Positions 52,301 to 59,834 of a stretch of 62,246 bases of DNA are shown piece after piece. Source of the stretch: Candidatus Brocadia sp. (GTDB lineage Bacteria > Planctomycetota > Brocadiia > Brocadiales > Brocadiaceae). Under the pieces are notes generated by a model. That model did not search any database and was not told where the DNA came from. It worked only from the letters and a program-made list of their open reading frames with translations. The stretch lies in NCBI GenBank assembly GCA_011525665.1, contig WYAU01000003.1, positions 1 through 62,246 of the forward strand, written 5' to 3'. How positions within the stretch are numbered: the stretch's first letter is position 1; each line of letters starts with the position of its first letter. The translations under genes and the position numbers were made by a program.

Positions 52301-54280
52301 GTGGCAAAAAAGAAAAAGGAGGAGAAACGTATCCTGGATGCACGTCCTGATACGCTCGATTTTCGAGATAAGATGTATGTACCAACATTGATGGAGGTAC
52401 CAACTCGTATTGACCTTGATGGATATAAGAAATTTTCCGTACCTGTTCTTAACCAGGGTACGGAAGGGGCTTGTACCGGATTTGGTTTGGCTACGGTGGC
52501 GAATTATCTTCTCCGTAAGCGTAGGGTGGTGCCGGATACTACATCGGTAAGTCCGCGCATGTTTTATGAAATTGCCAGGCGCTATGACGAGTGGGTAGGA
52601 GAGGATTATGAAGGGTCGAGTGCCCGTGGAGCAATGAAGGGTTGGCACAAGCATGGGGTTTGTGCAGAAATGCTCTGGCCGTACAATCCTTACAAACCAG
52701 AGAGTCGCCTGACAGATGAGCGATTGAGGGATGCAGCAAAGCGTCCTTTGGGCGCCTATTTCAGGGTGAACCATAAGGATTTAGTTGCGATGCATACCGC
52801 CTTGTCAGAAGTGGGCATTCTTTATGCCACTGCCCTTGTACATGACGGCTGGGATAAAATTGACGCGGATGGAGTAATCCCGCCCAATGGTAAGGTGCTT
52901 GGTGGACACGCCTTAGCTATCGTAGCCTTTGATGATCGAGGTTTTTGGATTCAAAATTCCTGGGGAGAGGATTGGGGGCAAGGCGGCTTTGCCTTAATTA
53001 CGTATGATGATTGGTTGAACCATGGTACCGATGTATGGGCGGCCAGATTAGGTGCTCCGGTTACCTTACGCACACCGGAGGCAGTCGCTATGAGTCAATC
53101 AGCTATAGCCCGGCCGTCAGAAACGTATGTCTACCAGGACCTTCATCCTCACATCATTAGTATTGGCAACGATGGTTTTCTCCGGGAAAGCGGTACCTAT
53201 GGTACATCAGAAGATGAAGTTGCCTCAATCTTCCGTGATGATTTCTTACGGATTACGAAGGGTTGGAGCAAGAAGAGGCTCCTTCTTTATGCACACGGCG
53301 GGCTTACCAGTGAATATTCTGCCATACAGCGTGTTGCAGATTACCGCACGGCATTATTAGAATCCGAGGTTTATCCCCTTGCATTTATCTGGAAGAGTGA
53401 TTTTTGGACGACATTGACCAATTTACTGAAAGATGCCGTGAACAGGCGGCGTCCCGAAGGTTTTATTGATGAATCAAAGGATTTTATGCTCGACCGGCTC
53501 GATGATGCATTAGAGCCACTCATTCGAACGCTTGGGGGAAATCTCATATGGGGCGAAATGAAGGAAAATGCCTTGGGAGCAACACATGAAACACAGGGCG
53601 GTGCGTGTATCGCAATAAAATATCTGGCGGATTTGCTATCGAAAGACCCATCGGTTGAGATTCACGTGGCCGGACACAGTGCCGGAGCTATATTTCATGC
53701 CCTTCTTATCCAATTATTGACCGGGCAAGGGAAGATAACCTCAGGACCATTGAAGGGGAAAAAAGGCTATGGACTTAAGGTCTCCTCGTGTACCCTCTGG
53801 GCGCCTGCATGCACAATGGAATTATTCAAGCAAACCTATATGCCCGCACTTCAAAACGGAGGTATCGGGAGATTTACCCTGTTTACCCTTACGGATAATG
53901 CAGAACAGGATGACCATTGTGCATCTATTTATCACAAATCACTTCTCTACTTAGTCTCCAATGCCCTTGAAGAAAAACCACGCATTCCTTTATTCCGTGA
54001 CGGAGAGGCAATTCTTGGTATGGAAAAATGGATAAGAGATGATCAGGATATTATGAAGCATATCGGTACCAAAAAATTCCAGTGGGTTCTTTCGCCGAAC
54101 AATGCCGATCCGGGTTCTCCGGATCATTCAACGGCAAAAAGTCATGGTGATTTCGATGATGACAAGGCGACGCTCCGCGCTACGCTTGCCCGGATCCTTC
54201 AGAAACCGGAAGTAGAGGTAAAATTTGCTATTCACCGTTCTGCATCTTCTTTACGAGATAAGAGACATAAACTGATGTAA
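52301..54280 (+). CDS. Papain-like cysteine protease fused to alpha/beta hydrolase
   Basis: A 659-residue protein from a GTG with AAAGGAGGAG upstream. The N-terminal papain (C1) domain at about 40-260 contains LNQGTEGACTGFG (oxyanion Gln and catalytic Cys, about 54). The His lies in GGHALAIVAFD and the Asn in WIQNSWGEDWGQGGF. Residues about 310-600 form an alpha/beta hydrolase: KRLLLYAHGGLTSEYS, then the nucleophile elbow EIHVAGHSAGAIFHA with Ser about 454. No signal peptide. A basic MAKKKKEEKRI leader starts the protein. The combination suggests a two-enzyme cargo protein. Preprotein cleavage of other eCIS enzymes is another possibility. Confidence 0.88.
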   Translation: MAKKKKEEKRILDARPDTLDFRDKMYVPTLMEVPTRIDLDGYKKFSVPVLNQGTEGACTGFGLATVANYLLRKRRVVPDTTSVSPRMFYEIARRYDEWVGEDYEGSSARGAMKGWHKHGVCAEMLWPYNPYKPESRLTDERLRDAAKRPLGAYFRVNHKDLVAMHTALSEVGILYATALVHDGWDKIDADGVIPPNGKVLGGHALAIVAFDDRGFWIQNSWGEDWGQGGFALITYDDWLNHGTDVWAARLGAPVTLRTPEAVAMSQSAIARPSETYVYQDLHPHIISIGNDGFLRESGTYGTSEDEVASIFRDDFLRITKGWSKKRLLLYAHGGLTSEYSAIQRVADYRTALLESEVYPLAFIWKSDFWTTLTNLLKDAVNRRRPEGFIDESKDFMLDRLDDALEPLIRTLGGNLIWGEMKENALGATHETQGGACIAIKYLADLLSKDPSVEIHVAGHSAGAIFHALLIQLLTGQGKITSGPLKGKKGYGLKVSSCTLWAPACTMELFKQTYMPALQNGGIGRFTLFTLTDNAEQDDHCASIYHKSLLYLVSNALEEKPRIPLFRDGEAILGMEKWIRDDQDIMKHIGTKKFQWVLSPNNADPGSPDHSTAKSHGDFDDDKATLRATLARILQKPEVEVKFAIHRSASSLRDKRHKLM

Positions 54281-54360
54281 AGACTCCAGAAAAGAAACGC
54301 TCTTTGCTGAAAAGCATTCAAAAAGTACTTTAACTTAAATTAAGAAAAAGGAGACGTCTT

Positions 54361-54696
54361 ATGGCAGAAGAAAACACGGTGTTTGAAAATATCAAAAAGG
54401 CTATTAATGAACTTGTAACGCTCAGGATTGTGACGGCTGTTGGAGAGATTACGAAAGATGAAAAGGGTGTCCCCATGATTGATTATTCCCAAAACCCGCG
54501 GATTATTTTAACCAGTATTAATCTGATTCAGGGGGATATTACAACCGTTTTCCATGAAGAATTTGTTACGGGAAAGTATCAGAGCTTGCAGGTCTTCCAT
54601 GCTGCCAGGGAGAAAGAAGGCTACGAGTTGATAAAGAAAAATATTGAGGTACTTGAAAAGCTCTATGAGGTTGCCAAATCAGTGTTAGGCAAGTAA
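54361..54696 (+). CDS. Unknown 111-aa protein downstream of eCIS enzymes
   Basis: A soluble protein with an excellent AAGGAGA Shine-Dalgarno. Pattern: an amphipathic N-terminal helix (VFENIKKAINELVTLRIVTAVGEI), a beta segment (PRIILTSINLIQGDITTVFHEEFVTGKY) and a C-terminal helix (YELIKKNIEVLEKLYEVAKSVLGK). No signal peptide and no domain recognised. It opens a three-gene run that continues with the next two genes, separated by 12 and about 29 bp, and is likely one transcript. A role in immunity to, or loading of, the papain-lipase cargo is a speculation from position only. Confidence 0.68.
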   Translation: MAEENTVFENIKKAINELVTLRIVTAVGEITKDEKGVPMIDYSQNPRIILTSINLIQGDITTVFHEEFVTGKYQSLQVFHAAREKEGYELIKKNIEVLEKLYEVAKSVLGK

Positions 54697-54708
54697 AAGG
54701 GGTCAACA

Positions 54709-55416
54709 ATGCAGAATTTCAAAGAACAGTTTAAGAAGATTGCGAGTGATCTTTTAAATCTCGAGATTAACACGATCGTTAAATCCAATATTGAAGGCTT
54801 AAAGATGCCGGGCCCCCGTCATGCATTGCTGGATATTGCACGGGATTTTGATAGCGCACTTTTACGCTTGGGGGCGAAACGGTTTGATGAAAAGCGCGAT
54901 GGCGAAAAGCACGACGATACGGGCGGTTTCGCGGCGTTTGATCAGTTGCGAAGAAGGGCTAACCAGAAAACCACAGAGATTGAAAAAGAAGGCGGTGAAA
55001 TGACGGAAAAGAGAAAGTCTGATATATTGATGTTGCAACGGATAAAAGACAAATCGGATCAGATCAAAGGTATGTTTAATTCCATCCGGCTGAGGAAAGT
55101 TGACAATTGGGATAATGCATATTCACGTGAACAAATCGAGACGGAAAGGCCTTCTTTTCCGCTCAACGCTGATGAACTCGTGTTAATTAGAAAAATATGG
55201 GAAATAGGGACGGAAGAGATTGCCATGCAAACTGTTATACAACTGGACGGAGATGTCGTAACACGTGTGCAGCCTAAATATGTATCATCGGGTAGTGAGT
55301 TAATCCATAATTTTCACAATCAGGGCATTAGCACTTCTGTGGGCTTCTGGAAGGATCTTGTGGGAATTGCAGGTGTCTTTTTCGAGTCCATCATAAAAAT
55401 ATTCTTTAAAAAATAA
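54709..55416 (+). CDS. Unknown 235-aa helical protein
   Basis: Starts at ATG 54709 behind AAAAGGGG. The N-terminal part (FKEQFKKIASDLLNLEINTIVKSNIEGLKMPGPRHALLDIARDFDSALLRLG) is helical. Residues about 60-125 are highly charged. The middle reads LVLIRKIWEIGTEEIAMQTVIQLDGDVVTRVQPKYV, a beta-rich stretch that recalls a sensing or docking domain. The C-terminus (SVGFWKDLVGIAGVFFESIIKIFFKK) is an amphipathic or membrane-seeking helix. No family was recognised. It lies in the same run as its two neighbours. Confidence 0.68.
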   Translation: MQNFKEQFKKIASDLLNLEINTIVKSNIEGLKMPGPRHALLDIARDFDSALLRLGAKRFDEKRDGEKHDDTGGFAAFDQLRRRANQKTTEIEKEGGEMTEKRKSDILMLQRIKDKSDQIKGMFNSIRLRKVDNWDNAYSREQIETERPSFPLNADELVLIRKIWEIGTEEIAMQTVIQLDGDVVTRVQPKYVSSGSELIHNFHNQGISTSVGFWKDLVGIAGVFFESIIKIFFKK

Positions 55417-55445
55417 CCATGTTTTTTCGCCAGGTGAGAACGATC

Positions 55446-55865
55446 ATGAAAGAGATGTATCTTCAGGGGGGAATCGAGATATGTACCTATTTTGATAACC
55501 CGTCATCTCATTCTCAACTTCATGCATGGACACTGATTCAACCTGACGGCGACGTTATCAATAAAATATCTGAGGTTATTCTCACCCGCCCTGATGACTT
55601 ACGCAGGCATTTCGATAATGTGAAACGGAAGACAGCCACCATACGGAGATTCAGGATAGTTCTGAAAGGTATATCATCTTCTTCTGTTCTACTGTTATTC
55701 CCTACACTTTATTTTGGCTGGACTGCAAAGGATGATGTTTGCCGTATGATCTCGATATTTGCCATGGGATCGGTTCCGGGCATTTTTTGTCTTCTTATCA
55801 GATTTATAGCAGGCTTTTTGCTTCGTTGGTACGTTAAACAGAAGCTGGCGTCAATTGCGAAATAG
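55446..55865 (+). CDS. Unknown membrane protein with two transmembrane helices
   Basis: A 139-residue protein from ATG 55446, placed 9 bp after AGGTGAG. An ATG at 55419 (148 aa) has no site but lies 2 bp after the previous stop, so either start is possible. The N-terminal region resembles the beta-type domain of the preceding gene (LIQPDGDVINKISEVIL versus VIQLDGDVVTRVQPKYV). Two hydrophobic segments follow: ISSSSVLLLFPTLYFGW and FAMGSVPGIFCLLIRFIAGFLL. The shared LDGDV/PDGDV motif suggests that the two genes are related or work together. Probably an inner-membrane protein. Function is unknown. Confidence 0.68.
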   Translation: MKEMYLQGGIEICTYFDNPSSHSQLHAWTLIQPDGDVINKISEVILTRPDDLRRHFDNVKRKTATIRRFRIVLKGISSSSVLLLFPTLYFGWTAKDDVCRMISIFAMGSVPGIFCLLIRFIAGFLLRWYVKQKLASIAK

Positions 55866-56027
55866 CAATTTTACCTGGCGCTTTAAACATTGATGAACAC
55901 TGTTAAACACCAATAAATGTTAGCCAAGGAAAAAGAAAGAGGTATAAATTTAGGCATTTTGAGATATAATTTTTATGGAGAAAAACAAACTTCTTTCCAG
56001 AGATCATTTTGTTGAGGGGTTTGAACA

Positions 56028-56540
56028 ATGAAAAAAATAAGTAAGCCGTGTGTTTTTAAAACTATGAAAAGTCCTATAGGAACCCTGACGATAATTGCGT
56101 CTGACTCAGGATTAAAGGCAATTATCTTTGAAGACGATGCAAAAAATTTAAAAGGTGTTTATCTTAATCTAAAGCCGGACAACAATCATAAACTATTAAA
56201 GGAAGCCGAGAAACAACTGGCTGAATATTTTGCAAAAAAACGGACATCGTTTGACCTGCCCCTTGATCCCGAAGGCACCAGCTTCCAGAAAAAAACATGG
56301 GAGATTCTTTCAAAAATCCCTTACGGACGAACCATATCGTATAGTAAACAGGCCGAATTAATAGGTGACGTCAAAAAAACCCGGGCGGTCGGTATGGCAA
56401 ATAGTAAAAATCCTCTCGCTGTTATCATACCTTGCCATCGTGTAATAGGCAAAAATGGGACGCTGACAGGATATGCCGGAGGCGTAGACAAGAAGATGTT
56501 TCTTCTGAATCTTGAAGGAATTGAAAAGCAGATTTTATAA
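56028..56540 (+). CDS. ogt: Methylated-DNA--protein-cysteine methyltransferase
   Basis: A 170-residue DNA repair protein that transfers methyl groups from O6-methylguanine or O4-methylthymine to its own cysteine. The active-site motif is IPCHRVIGKNG with Cys about 134. The helix-turn-helix segment GTSFQKKTWEILSKIPYGRTISYSKQAE precedes it, and YAGGVDKK follows. Length fits Ogt, not the two-domain Ada. The start ATG is preceded by GAGGGG. It stands alone on the plus strand, with no SOS box recognised. It reacts once per molecule. Confidence 0.95.
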   Translation: MKKISKPCVFKTMKSPIGTLTIIASDSGLKAIIFEDDAKNLKGVYLNLKPDNNHKLLKEAEKQLAEYFAKKRTSFDLPLDPEGTSFQKKTWEILSKIPYGRTISYSKQAELIGDVKKTRAVGMANSKNPLAVIIPCHRVIGKNGTLTGYAGGVDKKMFLLNLEGIEKQIL

Positions 56541-56902
56541 GTTTCGTCCGGCAATTACAGTAATGCATCCCTGAAGTCAGGACAATAAGGATGGTAAAAC
56601 TGTATAGAATTTTGCTCGACTTTTCATGACATTCCTGACTTAGATAACGAGTCTGCCTTTGACAGACAACGCGGAAACCTGAGTTCCTGCACTATACAAG
56701 CCAATACCGTGAATAACGAATCAATCACGGAAAAAATTTGCCTCAATCCGTTAGCTCATCGTATGTTGCGTTCATCTTTACCCACGGCATAAAAAAAATG
56801 TGCTTGGGGAAATTTTTGTCATGTAAAATACAGGAAATATTGATATAATATGATTCGTAAATAGTAATCATTACACAATCGATTTCGAGGTGATAATCTA
56901 TT
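56541..56902. other. Intergenic stretch upstream of the CO dehydrogenase genes
   Basis: No gene. A TATAAT occurs at 56844-56849 with no good -35 at 16-18 bp. No riboswitch or terminator pattern was recognised. Confidence 0.4.
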
Positions 56903-57676
56903 ATGAAGATTGCCGTATCAGGAAAGGGAGGCGTTGGAAAGACGACGTTTGTCGCTACGCTTGCAAAGGTTTTTGCGGAAAACGGAAAAAAGGTTATTGC
57001 AATAGATGCAGACCCTGTTTCTAATCTGGCGACAACCTTAGGGATTAAAAATGTATCAGATATGGTACCGATCAGTCAGATGAAAGATTTAATAAAAGAA
57101 CGTACCGGTGCTTCTGATGAATATGGAAAGTTTTTCTCGTTAAATCCCACGGTTTCGGACCTGCCGGAAAAACTTTCTTTAGAGCACGAAGGAATAAAGC
57201 TTATGGTGCTGGGGGCTATAAAGCGGGGAGGTGGCGGGTGTGCCTGTCCTGAAAGCGCCTTTTTGAGGGCATTGCTGAGTCACCTTATTGTACAAAGGGA
57301 TGAGGTTGTAATTGTCGATATGGAGGCCGGCGTTGAACATCTTGGCCGTGCGACCGTGCGATCGGTAAATGCCCTGATTGTTATCGTAGAGCCCGGTTCC
57401 AAGAGTATCCAGACGGCCTTTCAGGTCAAAAAACTCGCAGACGACATAGGCCTTAAGTCGATTTACGCCGTAGGTAACAAAGTGGCATCCGATGGACACC
57501 GGTCGTTGATCAAAAATGGGTTACAGGGCATCCCTGTTTTGGGGTTTATTTCTCACAATGATAAGATCCTTGAATCAGATATTGTAGGACGGGCTGTTTT
57601 CGCAGAAAACAGCCAATTGTTGTCAGAAGTGAGGCAGATAAAGAATTGTCTGGAAGATTGCACAAAAGGCAAGTAA
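56903..57676 (+). CDS. cooC: CooC-type nickel-insertion ATPase
   Basis: A 257-residue MinD/SIMIBI-class P-loop NTPase. The deviant Walker A is SGKGGVGKTTF at residues 6-16, and switch motifs are IDADPVSNLA and VDMEAGVEHLGR. The family CxC motif for dimeric metal binding is visible as GGCACP (Cys about 113 and 115). It matures Ni-containing CO dehydrogenase (or acetyl-CoA synthase, where it is called AcsF) by ATP-dependent nickel insertion. It precedes cooS by 163 bp in the same direction, consistent with a maturation role. Shine-Dalgarno GAGGTG. Confidence 0.92.
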   Translation: MKIAVSGKGGVGKTTFVATLAKVFAENGKKVIAIDADPVSNLATTLGIKNVSDMVPISQMKDLIKERTGASDEYGKFFSLNPTVSDLPEKLSLEHEGIKLMVLGAIKRGGGGCACPESAFLRALLSHLIVQRDEVVIVDMEAGVEHLGRATVRSVNALIVIVEPGSKSIQTAFQVKKLADDIGLKSIYAVGNKVASDGHRSLIKNGLQGIPVLGFISHNDKILESDIVGRAVFAENSQLLSEVRQIKNCLEDCTKGK

Positions 57677-57692
57677 AAGTTTATATTTTCCC

Positions 57693-57720
57693 TTGATTTC
57701 GATGTGTTTGTTTTTATAAT
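57693..57720 (+). promoter_or_regulatory. Candidate promoter of cooS-acsB
   Basis: TTGATT (57693-57698) and TATAAT (57715-57720) are separated by 16 bp, about 120 bp upstream of cooS. It allows expression of the catalytic genes independently of cooC. A short inverted repeat CCAC/GTGG lies downstream (about 57737-57753). Confidence 0.55.
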
Positions 57721-57839
57721 GTATTGTTCTATTTACCACTCTGAAAACGTGGTGAATATGCAGTCCGGCTTGATGGGTGGTTATGTCTCATGAAAGCAGG
57801 GCTGTACTTTGTAAACAGAGCAAAGGAGGGTTGTGAATT

Positions 57840-59807
57840 ATGGAAGAAAAACGAAAGACCGTAGATAAGGTGATGCTTGAGAGAATGCAGGAAATGAAAG
57901 TGGAAACGATGTATGACCGATACCAGGCGCAACTCCCGCAATGCGGATACGGGAGTCTTGCGTTATGTTGTCGTCATTGTAACTATGGACCCTGTAACAT
58001 CGACCCATTCGGCAAAGGACCCAGGAAGGGTATTTGTGGAGCCGATGCCGACACCTTTGCGGGGAGGCACTTCCTGAGAATGAGCGGTGCGGGAACTGCC
58101 TGCCATTCGGACCATGGGCGTGCGGTAGCGCATCTCCTGGTTGCCACAGCAAGAGGCGAAGCTACAGGTTACCGGATTAAGGATGCAGACAAGCTTCTGA
58201 TGGTTGCAGAGTGTTTCGGGGTAAAGACGAAGGATCGTAAAATAAACGAGATTGCCGAAGAAGTGGGTGAGATGGCGCTGATGGAGTTCGGAAAACCATA
58301 CGGTACTTTGTTGTTTCTGAAGAGGGCGCCGGAGGCCCGTCAAAAAATATGGGAAAAAATAGGCATTGCGCCAAGGGCTATAGACAGGGAGGTGTGCGAG
58401 AGTTTCCATAGAACAGGGATAGGCGGCGATCAGGACTATAAAAACCTGACAAAGCAGGCCATGCGTGTTGCGTTGGCGGATGGTTGGGGCGGCAGTATGA
58501 TAGCGACAGAATTGCAGGATATCTTATTTGGCACTCCCAAACCCGTTCAGGGGAGGTCGAGTATGGGGGTTCTCAAAAAAGATTCTGTAAATGTAATAGT
58601 TCATGGCCACGAACCACAGCTTGCAGAAGCAGTTGTTATGGCTTCCAGCGATCCGGAGATTACCGGGGCTGTTCATGCAGCGGGGGCAAAGGGGATCGTG
58701 ATTGCCGGCCTGTGCTGTACGGCAAATGAACTCCTTGTCAGGCACGGAATTCCTATGGCCGGGCATATGACCATGCAGGAGCCCGCTATTTCCACGGGCG
58801 CGGTTGAATTGATGGTTGTGGATATACAATGTGTAATGCAGGCAATTGTGGAGACAGCAAAGCACTTCCATACGAAGGTAGTTACCACATTATCAAAGGC
58901 GAAAATATCCGGCGCAGACCATGTGGAGTTCAGCGATGAACATGCGCTCGATGCTGCGAAGAAGATCCTGCTTATGGCCATAGATAATTATAAAAACCGT
59001 GACAACAATAAAGTGTTTATACCTGCCGGTGCGGAACCGAATCTTGTTGCCGGTTTTAGCCATGAAACGATCAGGTATATGTTGGGAGGGAGATTCCGGG
59101 CGAGTTACCGGCCTTTAAATGATAACATAATAAATGGAAGAATACGGGGAGTTGTTGGCATTGCAGGCTGCACAAGTCCGCGTATGGGTCCGGGCGTTCA
59201 ATCGTATGTAACCCTCGCTACGGAGCTTATTGCTCATGATGTGCTGGTGGTTGCAACGGGTTGTGCTGCAGGCCAATGCGCTGACGGCGGTTTGATGTTG
59301 CCGGAGTTAAAGGATGCCTGCGGTCCCGGTCTTCGGGAGGTTTGTGAAGCTGTAGGTATACCGCCCGTTTTACATTCCGGCGCTTGTGTCGATAACAGCC
59401 GCATCCTGATAGCACTGTCCGAAATGGCGAAGGAAGGTGGTTTGGGAAATGATATCAGCGATTTGCCTGTTGCCGGGATATGTCTGGAATGGATGAGCGA
59501 AAAGGCAATTGCCATCGGGCAGTATTTTGTTGCATCGGGTGTTTATACGATATTTGGTATGAATACACCGGTAGGGGGAGCGCCTGGCATGCAAAGGTTG
59601 CTTACCAGGGAGTTGGAAGATGCGGTGGGGGCCAGGTGGGATTTTGAGAAGGATTTCGCGAAAATAGCCAGGATGACAATGGATCATATAGAAAAGAAAA
59701 GGGACGCGCTTGGCATAAACGTGAAAAAGGAGAGGAAGCTGTACGATATGGCTGAAAGAAGGGCATTGGAAAGGGAATGTAAGCCTGTCCCTGGGGGTCA
59801 TCATTAA
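57840..59807 (+). CDS. cooS: Ni-Fe carbon monoxide dehydrogenase catalytic subunit
   Basis: A 655-residue enzyme (also called AcsA) that interconverts CO and CO2. The FeS ligands are spaced exactly as in known Ni-CODHs: Cys at about 35 and 43 (D cluster), then 44, 47, 52 and 66 (B cluster), within ALCCRHCNYGPCNIDPFGKGP and KGICG. C-cluster ligands lie further on (GLCCTANELLVRHG; GCTSPRMGP; ATGCAAGQCADG; HSGACVDNS; GMNTPVGGAPG region). The shape is the clostridial/bacterial homodimer type. It is followed 27 bp later by acsB, so they form the CODH/ACS pair. AGGAGGG Shine-Dalgarno. Confidence 0.97.
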   Translation: MEEKRKTVDKVMLERMQEMKVETMYDRYQAQLPQCGYGSLALCCRHCNYGPCNIDPFGKGPRKGICGADADTFAGRHFLRMSGAGTACHSDHGRAVAHLLVATARGEATGYRIKDADKLLMVAECFGVKTKDRKINEIAEEVGEMALMEFGKPYGTLLFLKRAPEARQKIWEKIGIAPRAIDREVCESFHRTGIGGDQDYKNLTKQAMRVALADGWGGSMIATELQDILFGTPKPVQGRSSMGVLKKDSVNVIVHGHEPQLAEAVVMASSDPEITGAVHAAGAKGIVIAGLCCTANELLVRHGIPMAGHMTMQEPAISTGAVELMVVDIQCVMQAIVETAKHFHTKVVTTLSKAKISGADHVEFSDEHALDAAKKILLMAIDNYKNRDNNKVFIPAGAEPNLVAGFSHETIRYMLGGRFRASYRPLNDNIINGRIRGVVGIAGCTSPRMGPGVQSYVTLATELIAHDVLVVATGCAAGQCADGGLMLPELKDACGPGLREVCEAVGIPPVLHSGACVDNSRILIALSEMAKEGGLGNDISDLPVAGICLEWMSEKAIAIGQYFVASGVYTIFGMNTPVGGAPGMQRLLTRELEDAVGARWDFEKDFAKIARMTMDHIEKKRDALGINVKKERKLYDMAERRALERECKPVPGGHH

Positions 59808-59834
59808 GAAAAGTTAAAAAAGGGGTAATTTTTT

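Noticed and set aside
56844-56849. TATAAT as promoter of cooC
   Set aside because: No acceptable -35 at 16-18 bp, so it is only mentioned in the intergenic description.
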